Shown here in pieces: positions 15,212 to 20,936 of a stretch of 35,067 nt of DNA (positions are counted from its first letter, which is position 1; each line of letters begins with the position of its first letter). This DNA comes from a virus, in the IMG/VR virus record IMGVR_UViG_3300025146_000040, positions 1-35,067 of that record; one strand, 5' to 3'. The notes below the pieces were generated by a model, which was not told the origin of the DNA, made no database searches, and saw only the letters and a list, made by a program, of their open reading frames with translations. The position numbers and the translations under genes are program-made.

Positions 15212-16319
15212 GAAGACGTTCCGCTATCGGCTGTATCCCACGGCCGCACAGCGCGACGTGCTCGATGGGCAACTCCGGCTTTGCTGCGAGCTGTACAACG
15301 CTGCCCTTCAGGAGCGCCGAGATGCGTGGCGCATGGCTCGCGTGTCGGTGAGGTTCGCGGGACAGTCGGCGCAGCTCCCGGCCATCAAGGTCGACCGTCC
15401 CGATGTGGCGGGTGTCTATTCGCAGGTGCTGCAGGACGTGCTCCACCGCGTCGACAAAGCGTTCGGCGCGTTCTTCGGCCGCGTGCGCCGTGGCGAGAAG
15501 GCCGGGTATCCGCGCTTCCGTGGCCGGAGTCGGTTCGACTCGCTCACGTACCCGCAACTCGGCTTCGCCGTCGAGGGCCGACACCTGAACCTGTCGAAGG
15601 TCGGTGCGGTCAAGATCAAGCTGCACCGGCCTATCGACGGGACGATCAAGACGCTGACGATCAAGCGGGAGGCCGGAAAGTGGTTCGCCTGCTTCAGCGT
15701 CGATGTTGAGCCCGCGCCACTCGCCTTGTCGGTGGAGTCCATCGGCGTCGACGTCGGACTGACCCACTTCGCGACGTTGAGCGACGGCACGCAGATTGCG
15801 AACCCGCGCCACGCCCGTAGGGCGGAAGCGCAGATGCGCCGAGCGCAGCGCCGAATTGCTCGCCGTCGCCGTGGTAGCGCCGGGCGGCGCGAAGCCGTCC
15901 GCCTGTTCCAACTCGCCCAAGCGCATGTGCGGGCTCAACGGGCCGACGCGCACCACAAGCTCTCGCGGTTGCTGGTGAATCGCTACGGTCTCATCTCGGT
16001 CGAGGATCTGAACATCAAGGGACTGGCTGGCGGAATGCTCGCCAAGTCGGTCCACGATGCCGGTTGGTCGTCCTTCATCGACAAGCTTGCGTACAAGGCT
16101 GAAAGTGCCGGGCGCATTCTCCAGAAGGTCGACCCGCGCGGCACGTCGCAGCACTGCACGTGCGGTGCCCACGTACCGAAGACACTGAGCCAACGCTGGC
16201 ACCTGTGTCCGGAGTGTGGGTTGTCGGCCGCTCGTGATCATGTGTCTGCTCAACTCGTCGATTGGCTCGGACTGAGCCTTCAAGACCCAACGTGGGCGGT
16301 TGCGCCGTGCGTGTCTTGA
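15204..16319 (+). CDS. tnpB: RNA-guided nuclease TnpB
   Basis: 371 residues, within the usual TnpB range. It has an N-terminal helix-turn-helix (YRLYPTAAQRDVLDGQLRLC), then a RuvC-like nuclease with all three acidic residues: D183 (GVDVGLTHFATL), E267 (ISVEDLNIKGL) and D345 (SAARDHVSAQ). A zinc ribbon is formed by HCTC (C318, C320) and CPEC (C335, C338). TnpB proteins are guided by a right-end RNA (omega RNA) and help the IS persist by cutting donor sites from which it excised. All catalytic residues are present, so the enzyme is probably active. Confidence 0.95.
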   Translation: MSKKTFRYRLYPTAAQRDVLDGQLRLCCELYNAALQERRDAWRMARVSVRFAGQSAQLPAIKVDRPDVAGVYSQVLQDVLHRVDKAFGAFFGRVRRGEKAGYPRFRGRSRFDSLTYPQLGFAVEGRHLNLSKVGAVKIKLHRPIDGTIKTLTIKREAGKWFACFSVDVEPAPLALSVESIGVDVGLTHFATLSDGTQIANPRHARRAEAQMRRAQRRIARRRRGSAGRREAVRLFQLAQAHVRAQRADAHHKLSRLLVNRYGLISVEDLNIKGLAGGMLAKSVHDAGWSSFIDKLAYKAESAGRILQKVDPRGTSQHCTCGAHVPKTLSQRWHLCPECGLSAARDHVSAQLVDWLGLSLQDPTWAVAPCVS

Positions 16320-16369
16320 GAAGCCCCTGGCTTCAGCCATGGGGAGTAGTCACCCTCGCGACCTCATCG
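16200..16369 (+). ncRNA. Probable omega RNA of TnpB, ending at the IS right end
   Basis: In IS605 elements the guide RNA scaffold covers the 3' end of tnpB and the right-end hairpin, and the guide is the host sequence next to the right end. Here the scaffold would include the 16324-16344 hairpin, and the guide would begin at 16354 (cctcgcgacctcatcg). The 5' boundary is approximate. Because the left flank is TTAC, the predicted target is TTAC followed by this guide, which is exactly the empty insertion site. Inferred from family knowledge; no promoter is visible. Confidence 0.45.
16324..16344 (+). repeat. IS right-end hairpin
   Basis: CCCC-TGGCT-TC-AGCCA-T-GGGG, preceded by the guide GAAG (16320-16323) that pairs with the cleavage site TCAC (16350-16353). 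It also supplies the stop codon that now ends the minus-strand gene truncated by the IS. Confidence 0.85.
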
Positions 16370-16851
16370 ACGAACCTCCCCGTCGCGCACACGCAGCCCG
16401 CGAAACACCCGCGCGCCCAGTGCGCACCCTCGACGTGCCCGCATCGCCGGCAGGTCACCGCCATCGCCTCAGCGCCCACCACAGGAGCGTCAGCCGGCGC
16501 CACCAGGACAGCCGAGCCCGAGTCGCGAGCCGCCACGCGCCCACGATCGTCGGCCTCACCATCCACACGTCCAGCGTGCTCGGCGCGTGGTCGGCCTCGA
16601 GGTCGTACTCTCGCACCATCCGGAGGCTGATCCCGAGTGCCTCGCCGCCGCGGTCCGGCGACCGCCGCGAGCAGCTCGTCGACGCTGCCCGACCATCGTC
16701 GCACCTGCGGGTGGCCATCGGTGAGCACCTCCTCCAGCCGCGCCGTCGCCCAGCGCGTCACGCTCTCCCCCGCCGCCTTGGCCGCCGCCTGGGCGCCGCG
16801 ATACACCGCCTCGTCCGTCAACCAGACCGGGTAGCGCTTCACACGGGGCAT
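16333..16851 (-). CDS. RHH-like/zinc protein gene, 3' end interrupted by the IS
   Basis: An open frame from ATG 16851 (an upstream GTG at 16860 is in frame), 172 residues. The first part (MPRVKRYPVWLTDEAVYRGA, then SVTRWATARLEEVL) resembles a ribbon-helix-helix DNA-binding protein. The end has a cluster CRRCGHVEGAHWARGC, then FAGCVC, a typical small phage zinc protein pattern. Residues ~83-132 look like non-coding translation, and another frame is better there (see the 16455-16619 gene). This could be two real genes joined by chance, or a frameshift. The last residues and the stop come from the IS right end. Confidence 0.5.
   Translation of the reverse strand: MPRVKRYPVWLTDEAVYRGAQAAAKAAGESVTRWATARLEEVLTDGHPQVRRWSGSVDELLAAVAGPRRRGTRDQPPDGARVRPRGRPRAEHAGRVDGEADDRGRVAARDSGSAVLVAPADAPVVGAEAMAVTCRRCGHVEGAHWARGCFAGCVCATGRFVDEVARVTTPHG
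16455..16619 (-). CDS. Possible small membrane protein overlapping in another frame
   Basis: 54 residues, MVREYDLEADHAPSTLDVWM, then VRPTIVGAWRL and LSWWRRLTLLWWALRR, with a Trp-rich hydrophobic segment that suggests membrane association. The frame differs from the 16333-16851 frame; its end overlaps an internal ATG (16464) of the zinc-type segment by 10 bp. That layout fits a three-gene arrangement (RHH, membrane, zinc). Support is only from sequence character and overlap; a frame error in the RHH gene could also join them. Confidence 0.35.
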   Translation of the reverse strand: MVREYDLEADHAPSTLDVWMVRPTIVGAWRLATRARLSWWRRLTLLWWALRRWR

Positions 16852-16863
16852 TGACAGCACGAT

Positions 16864-16902
16864 GATATCACGGGGATATCACGGGGTCTGGATATCACGG
16901 GG
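16864..16902. promoter_or_regulatory. Three direct repeats upstream of the minus packaging operon
   Basis: GATATCACGGGG occurs at 16864-16875, 16875-16886 and 16891-16902 (starts 11 and 16 bp apart), just upstream of ATG 16851. Placement suits operator sites for autoregulation by the RHH-like protein encoded directly downstream. No clear promoter is recognised around them. The units are direct repeats, but each contains the palindrome GATATC. Confidence 0.65.
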
Positions 16903-16963
16903 TGCCCGCCGCGCGTCAGGTCTAGCCCCGCGTGGGTCCCCGCGCTGTGCAGCCGTTGAGCAT

Positions 16964-17080
16964 CGGCCAAGATCTTGGCCGGGCGGCTAAGATCTTGGCC
17001 GGTGCGAAAGTGGAGGGAGTTCCCGAGTGAATCCGGGCGAAAGCGAAGATCTTCGTGAGAAGCGGCCAATGGGTTGGCCG
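16964..17080. promoter_or_regulatory. Four operator-like inverted repeats in the divergent control region
   Basis: Half-site CGGCCAA-N4-TTGGCCG: perfect with centre GATC at 16964-16981; one mismatch at 16984-17001, exactly 20 bp from the first; perfect with centre TGGG at 17063-17080. A shorter CGAAGATCTTCG palindrome lies at 17044-17055. The region separates the leftward packaging operon and the rightward small operon, with no gene from 16852 to 17197 apart from these elements. It looks like a phage switch region. I cannot identify -35/-10 boxes in it. Confidence 0.75.
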
Positions 17081-17197
17081 ACGCTCGCGGCCGGCGCCCG
17101 CGTGGAATCAAGAGGTTAGCGGCGGCATCCGACATGCAGGAGTACCGCGCGGAGGACGACACCGATGAGGCCAGGAGACCTTAAGGAGACGCGGATT

Positions 17198-17566
17198 ATG
17201 CTGACCGTCAAGATCGTCCCGAACGACAAGGGAAATCCGGTAGGGAAACTGGCGGACGCGGAGCTGCACTTCGGCGATCACCCGCTCGCGCAACTCGTCG
17301 GAGATACTACCAAGGAAGCTGACGCGCGTAGGCTTGCCGATGAACACAATCCGCTTGCCGGCCTGAAGCTGATCGGCTTCGCCATCTGGGAGCGGAGGGC
17401 CGGGGGCGGACGCAACGTGACCTTTCCGGCCCGGCAGTACTCCGTCAACGGCGAGCGCCGCAGCTTCGCGCTATTGCGCCCGGTCGCCGAGACGCCCGCG
17501 CATGAGCACATCCGCGATCTGATCCTGGCGGCGTATGCCGAGTACGAGTCGACGCTCACTGTCTGA
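17198..17566 (+). CDS. First gene of the plus operon; SpoVG-like fold possible
   Basis: 122 residues from ATG 17198 (SD GGAG 9 nt upstream; the frame also extends to ATG 17165). The middle and end (LKLIGFAIWERRAGGGRNVT, FPARQYSVNGERRSFALLRP, then IRDLILAAYAEYE) follow the order of strands and C-terminal helix seen in SpoVG-type nucleic-acid-binding proteins. That is a weak resemblance, so the call is tentative. It is the first of four genes in the only plus-strand operon that belongs to the phage, transcribed away from the operator array. Confidence 0.65.
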   Translation: MLTVKIVPNDKGNPVGKLADAELHFGDHPLAQLVGDTTKEADARRLADEHNPLAGLKLIGFAIWERRAGGGRNVTFPARQYSVNGERRSFALLRPVAETPAHEHIRDLILAAYAEYESTLTV

Positions 17567-17575
17567 GGCTGCCCC

Positions 17576-17604
17576 GTGGGGCCGTGGCGCTGGCACGGCC
17601 CCAC
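17576..17604 (+). other. Strong hairpin between first and second plus-operon genes
   Basis: A perfect 11-bp stem, GTGGGGCCGTG / CACGGCCCCAC with a 7-nt loop (GCGCTGG), 9 nt after the stop of the first gene. No T-run follows, so it is not a classic intrinsic terminator. It could protect the upstream mRNA or attenuate the downstream genes. Confidence 0.6.
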
Positions 17605-17639
17605 GCATGACTATCAGCGCGCGGGCGAAAGGCGGGACG

Positions 17640-17852
17640 ATGACACAGCAGACGATTCGGTATTGGGACGGCGCGCAGTACGTGACGGTCGCGGGCCGGC
17701 TGCTGGGGACCGAGCCGAGGCGGGAGGCCGGGCGGGAGGACGTGGTGTGCTACCGGCTCAGCGACGGACGGCTCCTCGCTGGCGTGCGGCAGACAGACCG
17801 CGAGGATCTGACGCAGGTCGTCATCCTCGCGCGCGGGAGGACAGCATCATGA
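17640..17852 (+). CDS. Small hypothetical protein, plus operon gene 2
   Basis: 70 residues, MTQQTIRYWDGAQYVTVAGR through VVILARGRTAS. ATG 17640 chosen for the GGCGGG sequence upstream; the longer frame to 17535 includes the hairpin region. The chain has a compact beta pattern with RLLGTEPR and CYRLSDGRLLAGVRQTD. Unknown function. Its TGA overlaps the next gene's ATG (ATGA), so it is coupled to the zinc protein that follows. Confidence 0.65.
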   Translation: MTQQTIRYWDGAQYVTVAGRLLGTEPRREAGREDVVCYRLSDGRLLAGVRQTDREDLTQVVILARGRTAS

Positions 17853-18130
17853 CCGATCCACTGAGACCCTGCGAGTGGTGCGGCGACACGACGGCGGAGC
17901 GCGTCTCCTGGCTCATGGACCCACGACGCCCAGCGATCTGCTGGGCGTGCTACAACACGGCCGCGCAGAAATACGCAGACGTGCGGGCGCTGCTCCACGC
18001 CGTAGCGCCCGGCTTCTTGGACGACGTCGAACCGGACACGGTCGGCTACTGGATCGGGGAGGGGCGGAGCGTCCACGCGATCGCGCGGATCCTGCTCGGC
18101 CTGCCGGATGCGGATGGGGGAGAAGCATGA
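17849..18130 (+). CDS. Small zinc-finger protein, plus operon gene 3
   Basis: 93 residues from ATG 17849, overlapping the previous stop by 4 bp. Two CxxC pairs, CEWC and CWAC, about 21 residues apart, make a zinc ribbon. A helical region follows (CYNTAAQKYADVRALLHAVA, HAIARILLGLPDADGG). It could bind nucleic acid or act as a small regulator of the phage operon. The next start again overlaps this stop (ATGA). Confidence 0.65.
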   Translation: MTDPLRPCEWCGDTTAERVSWLMDPRRPAICWACYNTAAQKYADVRALLHAVAPGFLDDVEPDTVGYWIGEGRSVHAIARILLGLPDADGGEA

Positions 18131-18357
18131 ACTGCCGCTTTCGCATCGTCGGCCGGCTCGACGCCGCCTCACGCGTCCAGGCCGGCACCGTCACGATCTC
18201 CCGCACCGCAGGAACGTTCGCCGTAAGGCCCCGGCGGCGGCGCCGGGAATACCTGTTGCCCCTCTCCACGGTCGCGGAGATGGTCTGCCAGCGGATCCTC
18301 CGCGCCGAGGTGGCCGAGCAACGGGCAATCAAGAAGGCTCGGACGACTGCCCGCTAA
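18127..18357 (+). CDS. Small basic protein, plus operon gene 4
   Basis: 76 residues, MNCRFRIVGRLDAASRVQAG then a basic stretch VRPRRRRREYLLPLST and a C-terminal helix with many Arg/Lys. ATG 18127 overlaps the previous stop, and SD GGGGGAG lies upstream. It has a plausible nucleic-acid-binding composition. It ends the plus operon, just before and partly inside the large terminator hairpin. Confidence 0.6.
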   Translation: MNCRFRIVGRLDAASRVQAGTVTISRTAGTFAVRPRRRRREYLLPLSTVAEMVCQRILRAEVAEQRAIKKARTTAR

Positions 18358-18417
18358 TCGCCTCGTGGCGGGGGGCCTGCCCCGCGCTCACCCCGCCACG
18401 AGGCGCCTGGGCAGTCG
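18344..18417. terminator. Large two-tier hairpin between convergent operons
   Basis: An inner perfect 15-bp stem, CGCCTCGTGGCGGGG (18359-18373) with its complement at 18391-18405, plus an outer 9-bp stem, CGACTGCCC (18344-18352) with GGGCAGTCG (18409-18417). It lies exactly where the plus operon (end 18357) and the minus operon (end 18441) meet. The plus side has a TTTT run at 18423. It is probably a bidirectional terminator. Confidence 0.75.
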
Positions 18418-18440
18418 CCCCGTTTTACCAACCGGCTTTC

Positions 18441-18629
18441 CTAGAGCCGTTTGTCATCGCCTTCATCACCAGATTCGTAGGCTTCCTGGACTAATTTGAG
18501 TTCGGCAGGCGTCAGCGACCCCCGTCGGCGAAGTCGATACGCGCCGACCACCGCAAGCGCGACCGCAAGTCCCACGAGCACTAATATGACCCAGCCCAGG
18601 AGTGCCGCCGCCGCCAGCAGTTTCGTCAT
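18441..18629 (-). CDS. Small membrane protein
   Basis: 62 residues from ATG 18629, with SD GGAGG 6 nt upstream. One long transmembrane helix (MTKLLAAAALLGWVILVLVG, continuing LAVALAVVGAY) is followed by a basic RLRRRG and an acidic cytoplasmic tail. It overlaps the upstream zinc protein by 4 bp (ATGA) and is the last gene of the minus operon. The topology fits a small holin/antiholin-like or a phage inner-membrane factor; no family is assigned. Confidence 0.65.
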   Translation of the reverse strand: MTKLLAAAALLGWVILVLVGLAVALAVVGAYRLRRRGSLTPAELKLVQEAYESGDEGDDKRL

Positions 18630-18973
18630 GGCCTGCCTCCAGTTCCAGCTTGTTCTGCCCGCCACGCCGCCCAGCTGTCGTCCGTGGCCTTGTGGTGCAG
18701 CCAGCGCGGATGATCACCCTTCGGCGCAAACGGTGGCTTGCCGTGTCGGCAACGCGAGCAGCGCGTTCCCACGCCCAGTCCCCACCTGCCAGACAGATGT
18801 TGCCCGCAGAAATATAAACCACAGCCTCGGTCGCCGCCCTTCGGCTCCCCGCCGCAGACATACGACAGCCCACGGTCGATTTCGCGCCGGCATCGAGGAT
18901 GGTCGCACCAGGCCGGCACGCCGTACCCGATGTCGCGGCCCCAATGGGCATCGTAGCCAATGGACCAGCTCAC
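18626..18973 (-). CDS. Conserved phage-type zinc protein
   Basis: 115 residues, MSWSIGYDAHWGRDIGYGVP then CDHPRC and IDRGLSYVCGGEP, CGLYFCGQH and CSRC. The layout of two C4-type clusters with a 'GLSYVCGGEP..GG..GCGLYFC..H' phrase is one I recognise from unnamed small proteins in many tailed phages. It likely binds zinc through at least two sites. Its role in phages is not known. The gene overlaps both neighbours by 4 bp. Confidence 0.75.
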   Translation of the reverse strand: MSWSIGYDAHWGRDIGYGVPAWCDHPRCRREIDRGLSYVCGGEPKGGDRGCGLYFCGQHLSGRWGLGVGTRCSRCRHGKPPFAPKGDHPRWLHHKATDDSWAAWRAEQAGTGGRP

Positions 18974-19221
18974 CGGAACGCCTCCGCCTGCGGCTTCCAG
19001 GACGCCGCGACGGATCGTTGGATCGCCTTCCGCCGCCGCGTGATTGTGGACGGGTCCCGGTTGGGCCGCGCCGCGACCGACGCCGGCTCAGCGAACCGGG
19101 CGGGGTGGTCCCCCCCGATCTCAGCCGGCGAGAACCCGCGCGCGACCGTCGAGCACGGCCCGCAGTTCGGGTTGGCGCACCGCACAAAGCAGCAGCCGCG
19201 CAGGGGCTCAGGCGACCCCAC
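18970..19221 (-). CDS. Small Cys-rich protein
   Basis: 83 residues from GTG 19221 (SD GGGAGG). The N-terminus has four Cys (GCCFVRCANPNCGPC) in a possible metal-binding cluster, followed by a basic, disordered-looking C-terminus ending KPQAEAFR. Overlap with both neighbours (14 bp upstream, 4 bp downstream) supports a real gene. No known family. Confidence 0.55.
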   Translation of the reverse strand: MGSPEPLRGCCFVRCANPNCGPCSTVARGFSPAEIGGDHPARFAEPASVAARPNRDPSTITRRRKAIQRSVAASWKPQAEAFR

Positions 19222-19897
19222 GGTGCCTCCCTAGGTCTTTCTGCGCAGCCGGCCGCGCCCCGATGTGCGAGGACGCCCGCGCCGCGATCACATGCGCGTG
19301 CGCCAGCGTGGCCACCGCCGCCTTGACCCGGGCCCACGCCTGCCGCTCAGCCGCCGAGCCGCCCTCCGCTTCCTCGACCACCCGCACTGTCACGTCCACG
19401 GTGTGCAGCGTCGGCGCCTGCCCCTCGGTGACTCGCGTCTGCTCGGCCGCCTTCAGCTCGCGCGTGAACTCCCGCACGGTCCAGCCTTCCGTCTGCGCCT
19501 TGTCGAGCCACCGCTCCTGCTCCGGGGCCTCGAGCTTCGTCACCGCCGCCGCATGCGTGATCGACGGCGAGAGGTCGCGCGCCCGCCCCTTGACCTTCCG
19601 GCTCACCGTCGCCCGATTCTCCAAGGTGTGATGCGCCAGGCCCGTCACGCTGAGGAGCTGCTCGCGCTGCGCCCGCCAGTCCTCTCGGCTGTCCAAGTAT
19701 TCAATCAGGTCGCCGACCCAGTACGGTGAGCCCTCTTCAGAGGCCGTCGCGTACTGAAAGGCTACCTGCCACCCGCTCGCATCGGGCCGCGGGCCGACCA
19801 TCGGCACCGCCGCACGCGCCCGCAGTTCAAAACCGCCTATCTTGAGTGGCCGGTCATCGAAGAATCTCCCGTTGGCGGGAAGTGTGGGTCGTCGCAT
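19208..19897 (-). CDS. HTH DNA-binding-like protein
   Basis: 229 residues from ATG 19897, with SD GGAGG 7 nt upstream; the frame continues into a Val/Ala/Gly repeat, but that is the tandem-repeat tract. The order 'WVGDLIEYLDSRED...LLSVTGLAHHTLENRATVSR...DLSPSITHAAAVTKLEAPEQ' resembles ParB/KorB-like HTH proteins of phages and plasmids. It is probably a DNA-binding protein or regulator of replication. The C-terminal third is helical and basic. The family is inferred from pattern. Confidence 0.65.
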   Translation of the reverse strand: MRRPTLPANGRFFDDRPLKIGGFELRARAAVPMVGPRPDASGWQVAFQYATASEEGSPYWVGDLIEYLDSREDWRAQREQLLSVTGLAHHTLENRATVSRKVKGRARDLSPSITHAAAVTKLEAPEQERWLDKAQTEGWTVREFTRELKAAEQTRVTEGQAPTLHTVDVTVRVVEEAEGGSAAERQAWARVKAAVATLAHAHVIAARASSHIGARPAAQKDLGRHRGVA

Positions 19898-19911
19898 CCT
19901 CCGGCCTCCGT

Positions 19912-20049
19912 TCAGCGTTTCGACCCCGACCGCGACCGCGACCGCGACCACCACCGCGACCCCGACCGCGACCACGACCCCGACCGCGACCACGACCACG
20001 ACCCCGACCGCGACGCCGAATAGCCCGCGCAGAGCCCGGCGCTCGTCAC
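19912..20049 (-). CDS. Possible RS/SW-repeat small protein
   Basis: 45 residues, starting at GTG 20049 with a 4-bp GTGA overlap to the upstream stop. After a short head it is only Ser, Arg, Gly, Trp and Lys (SRSGSWSWSRSGSWSRSGSR...), encoded by a 6-bp tandem repeat. Such repeats can code for RS-type, RNA-binding-like peptides, or they may be translated by chance. The overlap is the main support. Confidence 0.35.
   Translation of the reverse strand: MTSAGLCAGYSASRSGSWSWSRSGSWSRSGSRWWSRSRSRSGSKR
19921..20016. repeat. Hexanucleotide tandem repeat tract
   Basis: About 16 copies of CGACCN (N variable), ~96 bp, between the 20046-20345 gene and the HTH gene. On the minus strand the frames are open: Val/Ala/Gly-rich in frame with the HTH gene, and Ser/Arg/Trp-rich in the frame coupled to the upstream gene. 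Confidence 0.85.
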
Positions 20050-20345
20050 TGCTGCTCCCTCGGGAGTGTCGGAATCTCCACCGCATCCACGATCGCCCCA
20101 CGCCCGATGATGACGCGTCCGCGTGGGAACGGCTCCACCTCGCGGAACGTCCCCGTCGTGAGGGCGTCCGTGAATCGCCCCGTGTCGGCAATCCACGCCG
20201 CATCTTCCAGCACCAGCTCGTGCTCGGTGACGGCCACCAACCGCCCCGTGTCGATCATGGTGACCGTGCGGATCAGGTAGTTCGCGCCGATGCGCCAACC
20301 AGGCGCCGCCTGCGTCGTCTTTGGTGTCTTCGTCCTACGTGTCAT
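20046..20345 (-). CDS. Conserved phage-type small protein
   Basis: 99 residues from ATG 20345 (SD AAGGAGGAG, 6 nt upstream). The phrase GANYLIRTVTMIDTGRLVAV, then TEHELVLEDAAWIADTGRFT and VIIGRGAIVDAVEIP, is a pattern I know from unnamed small proteins in many tailed phages (an Sm-like/SH3-like beta barrel by appearance). It is probably a core phage protein of unknown role. A five-codon mini-ORF (MTKEE) lies just before it. Confidence 0.75.
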   Translation of the reverse strand: MTRRTKTPKTTQAAPGWRIGANYLIRTVTMIDTGRLVAVTEHELVLEDAAWIADTGRFTDALTTGTFREVEPFPRGRVIIGRGAIVDAVEIPTLPREQQ

Positions 20346-20389
20346 CACTCACTCCTCCTTAGTCATGTCTCCTTCTTTCTGTTGGTGTG

Positions 20390-20508
20390 TTCGCCGCGCC
20401 CGCCGGCTCCCCAACGACGTCGTCGAGTAGCTCAACCCCGCGGGCTTGCGGCGTCCCGTGCCAGGGACACCCTCGCGCCGTTTCCTTGCACGAAGCAGGC
20501 GCGGCGAA
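20390..20508 (-). ncRNA. Candidate structured RNA or leader between two genes
   Basis: An 11-bp closing stem, TTCGCCGCGCC (20390-20400) with GGCGCGGCGAA (20498-20508), encloses 97 nt with smaller stems: GTCCC/GGGAC, and palindromes ACGACGTCGT and CCCGCGGG. It fills the 177-bp gap before the 20046-20345 gene and could be a leader or cis-regulatory RNA. No known class is recognised. Confidence 0.4.
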
Positions 20509-20522
20509 TGCTCGTGTCCGCT

Positions 20523-20936
20523 CTAGCCTTCAGGCTCAATGTCTAGTTCGGGCGGCTCCTTGAGGTCCGCGTCCCCAGCGTCGCCCTCCTCCCTCGTCAT
20601 CCGCACCCGCAGCTTCTCGGCCCCAGGAATACGCGCCAGCTCGACGCCGCCGTGCCGGTAGACGGCAAGCCCTTCCCCCACCATGACCTGCAGGGCGGTC
20701 GCATCAAGGCTCTTCTCTTCGGTGACGGCCGCGTTCTTCTGCGCCCGACACTCGGCAATCGCTTCGCAGAGATTATCGAGCTTACGCGAACGGACCTGCT
20801 CCATGCCAGGAAGGACCTGGCTGCGCGGCCCCTTCCGGCCGGCGAGCGCCTTGCGCGTGCCCGCTGACGCGCCGGCCCTGAGCTTCGTGCGTGCCGCCGG
20901 CGCCGCTTTCTTCGACTTTGACTTCTTCGACATCAT
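20523..20936 (-). CDS. Conserved phage-type coiled-coil protein
   Basis: 137 residues from ATG 20936 (a second ATG follows at 20933). It has a basic, disordered N-terminal ~45 residues (SKKSKSKKAAPAARTK), then helical VRSRKLDNLCEAIAECRAQK and a short beta end VYRHGGVELARIPGAEKLRV. I have seen this pattern in unnamed small proteins of tailed phages next to replication genes. The start overlaps the upstream stop (ATGA). Function unknown; the basic N-terminus fits nucleic-acid contact. Confidence 0.7.
   Translation of the reverse strand: MMSKKSKSKKAAPAARTKLRAGASAGTRKALAGRKGPRSQVLPGMEQVRSRKLDNLCEAIAECRAQKNAAVTEEKSLDATALQVMVGEGLAVYRHGGVELARIPGAEKLRVRMTREEGDAGDADLKEPPELDIEPEG

Larger units (their letters stand above)
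14715..16353 (+). mobile_element. IS200/IS605-family insertion sequence, complete
   Basis: A 1639-bp element with divergent codon use and orientation opposite to its neighbours. It carries tnpA (14810-15211) and tnpB (15204-16319), overlapping by 8 bp. The left flank is the target tetranucleotide TTAC (14711-14714), and the right end finishes in TCAC (16350-16353). Hairpins lie at 14731-14751 and 16324-16344, each preceded by a guide tetranucleotide (AAAG and GAAG). These pair with TTAC and TCAC by the rule established for the IS608 transposase system. Insertion occurred at the junction of the zinc-protein gene and terS. All parts look intact, so it may be active. Confidence 0.93.

Noticed and set aside
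14985-16340. A 451-residue minus-strand open frame across the IS
   Set aside because: Shadow of tnpA/tnpB, which have all catalytic motifs on the plus strand.
16864-16902. Short repeats as a CRISPR array
   Set aside because: The units are 12 bp, overlap or nearly touch, and have no unique spacers of 25-40 bp; operator sites are the better reading.
20401-20497. A tRNA inside the structured gap
   Set aside because: A TAGCTCAA phrase resembles a D-arm but no cloverleaf, anticodon arm or T-loop consensus could be formed.
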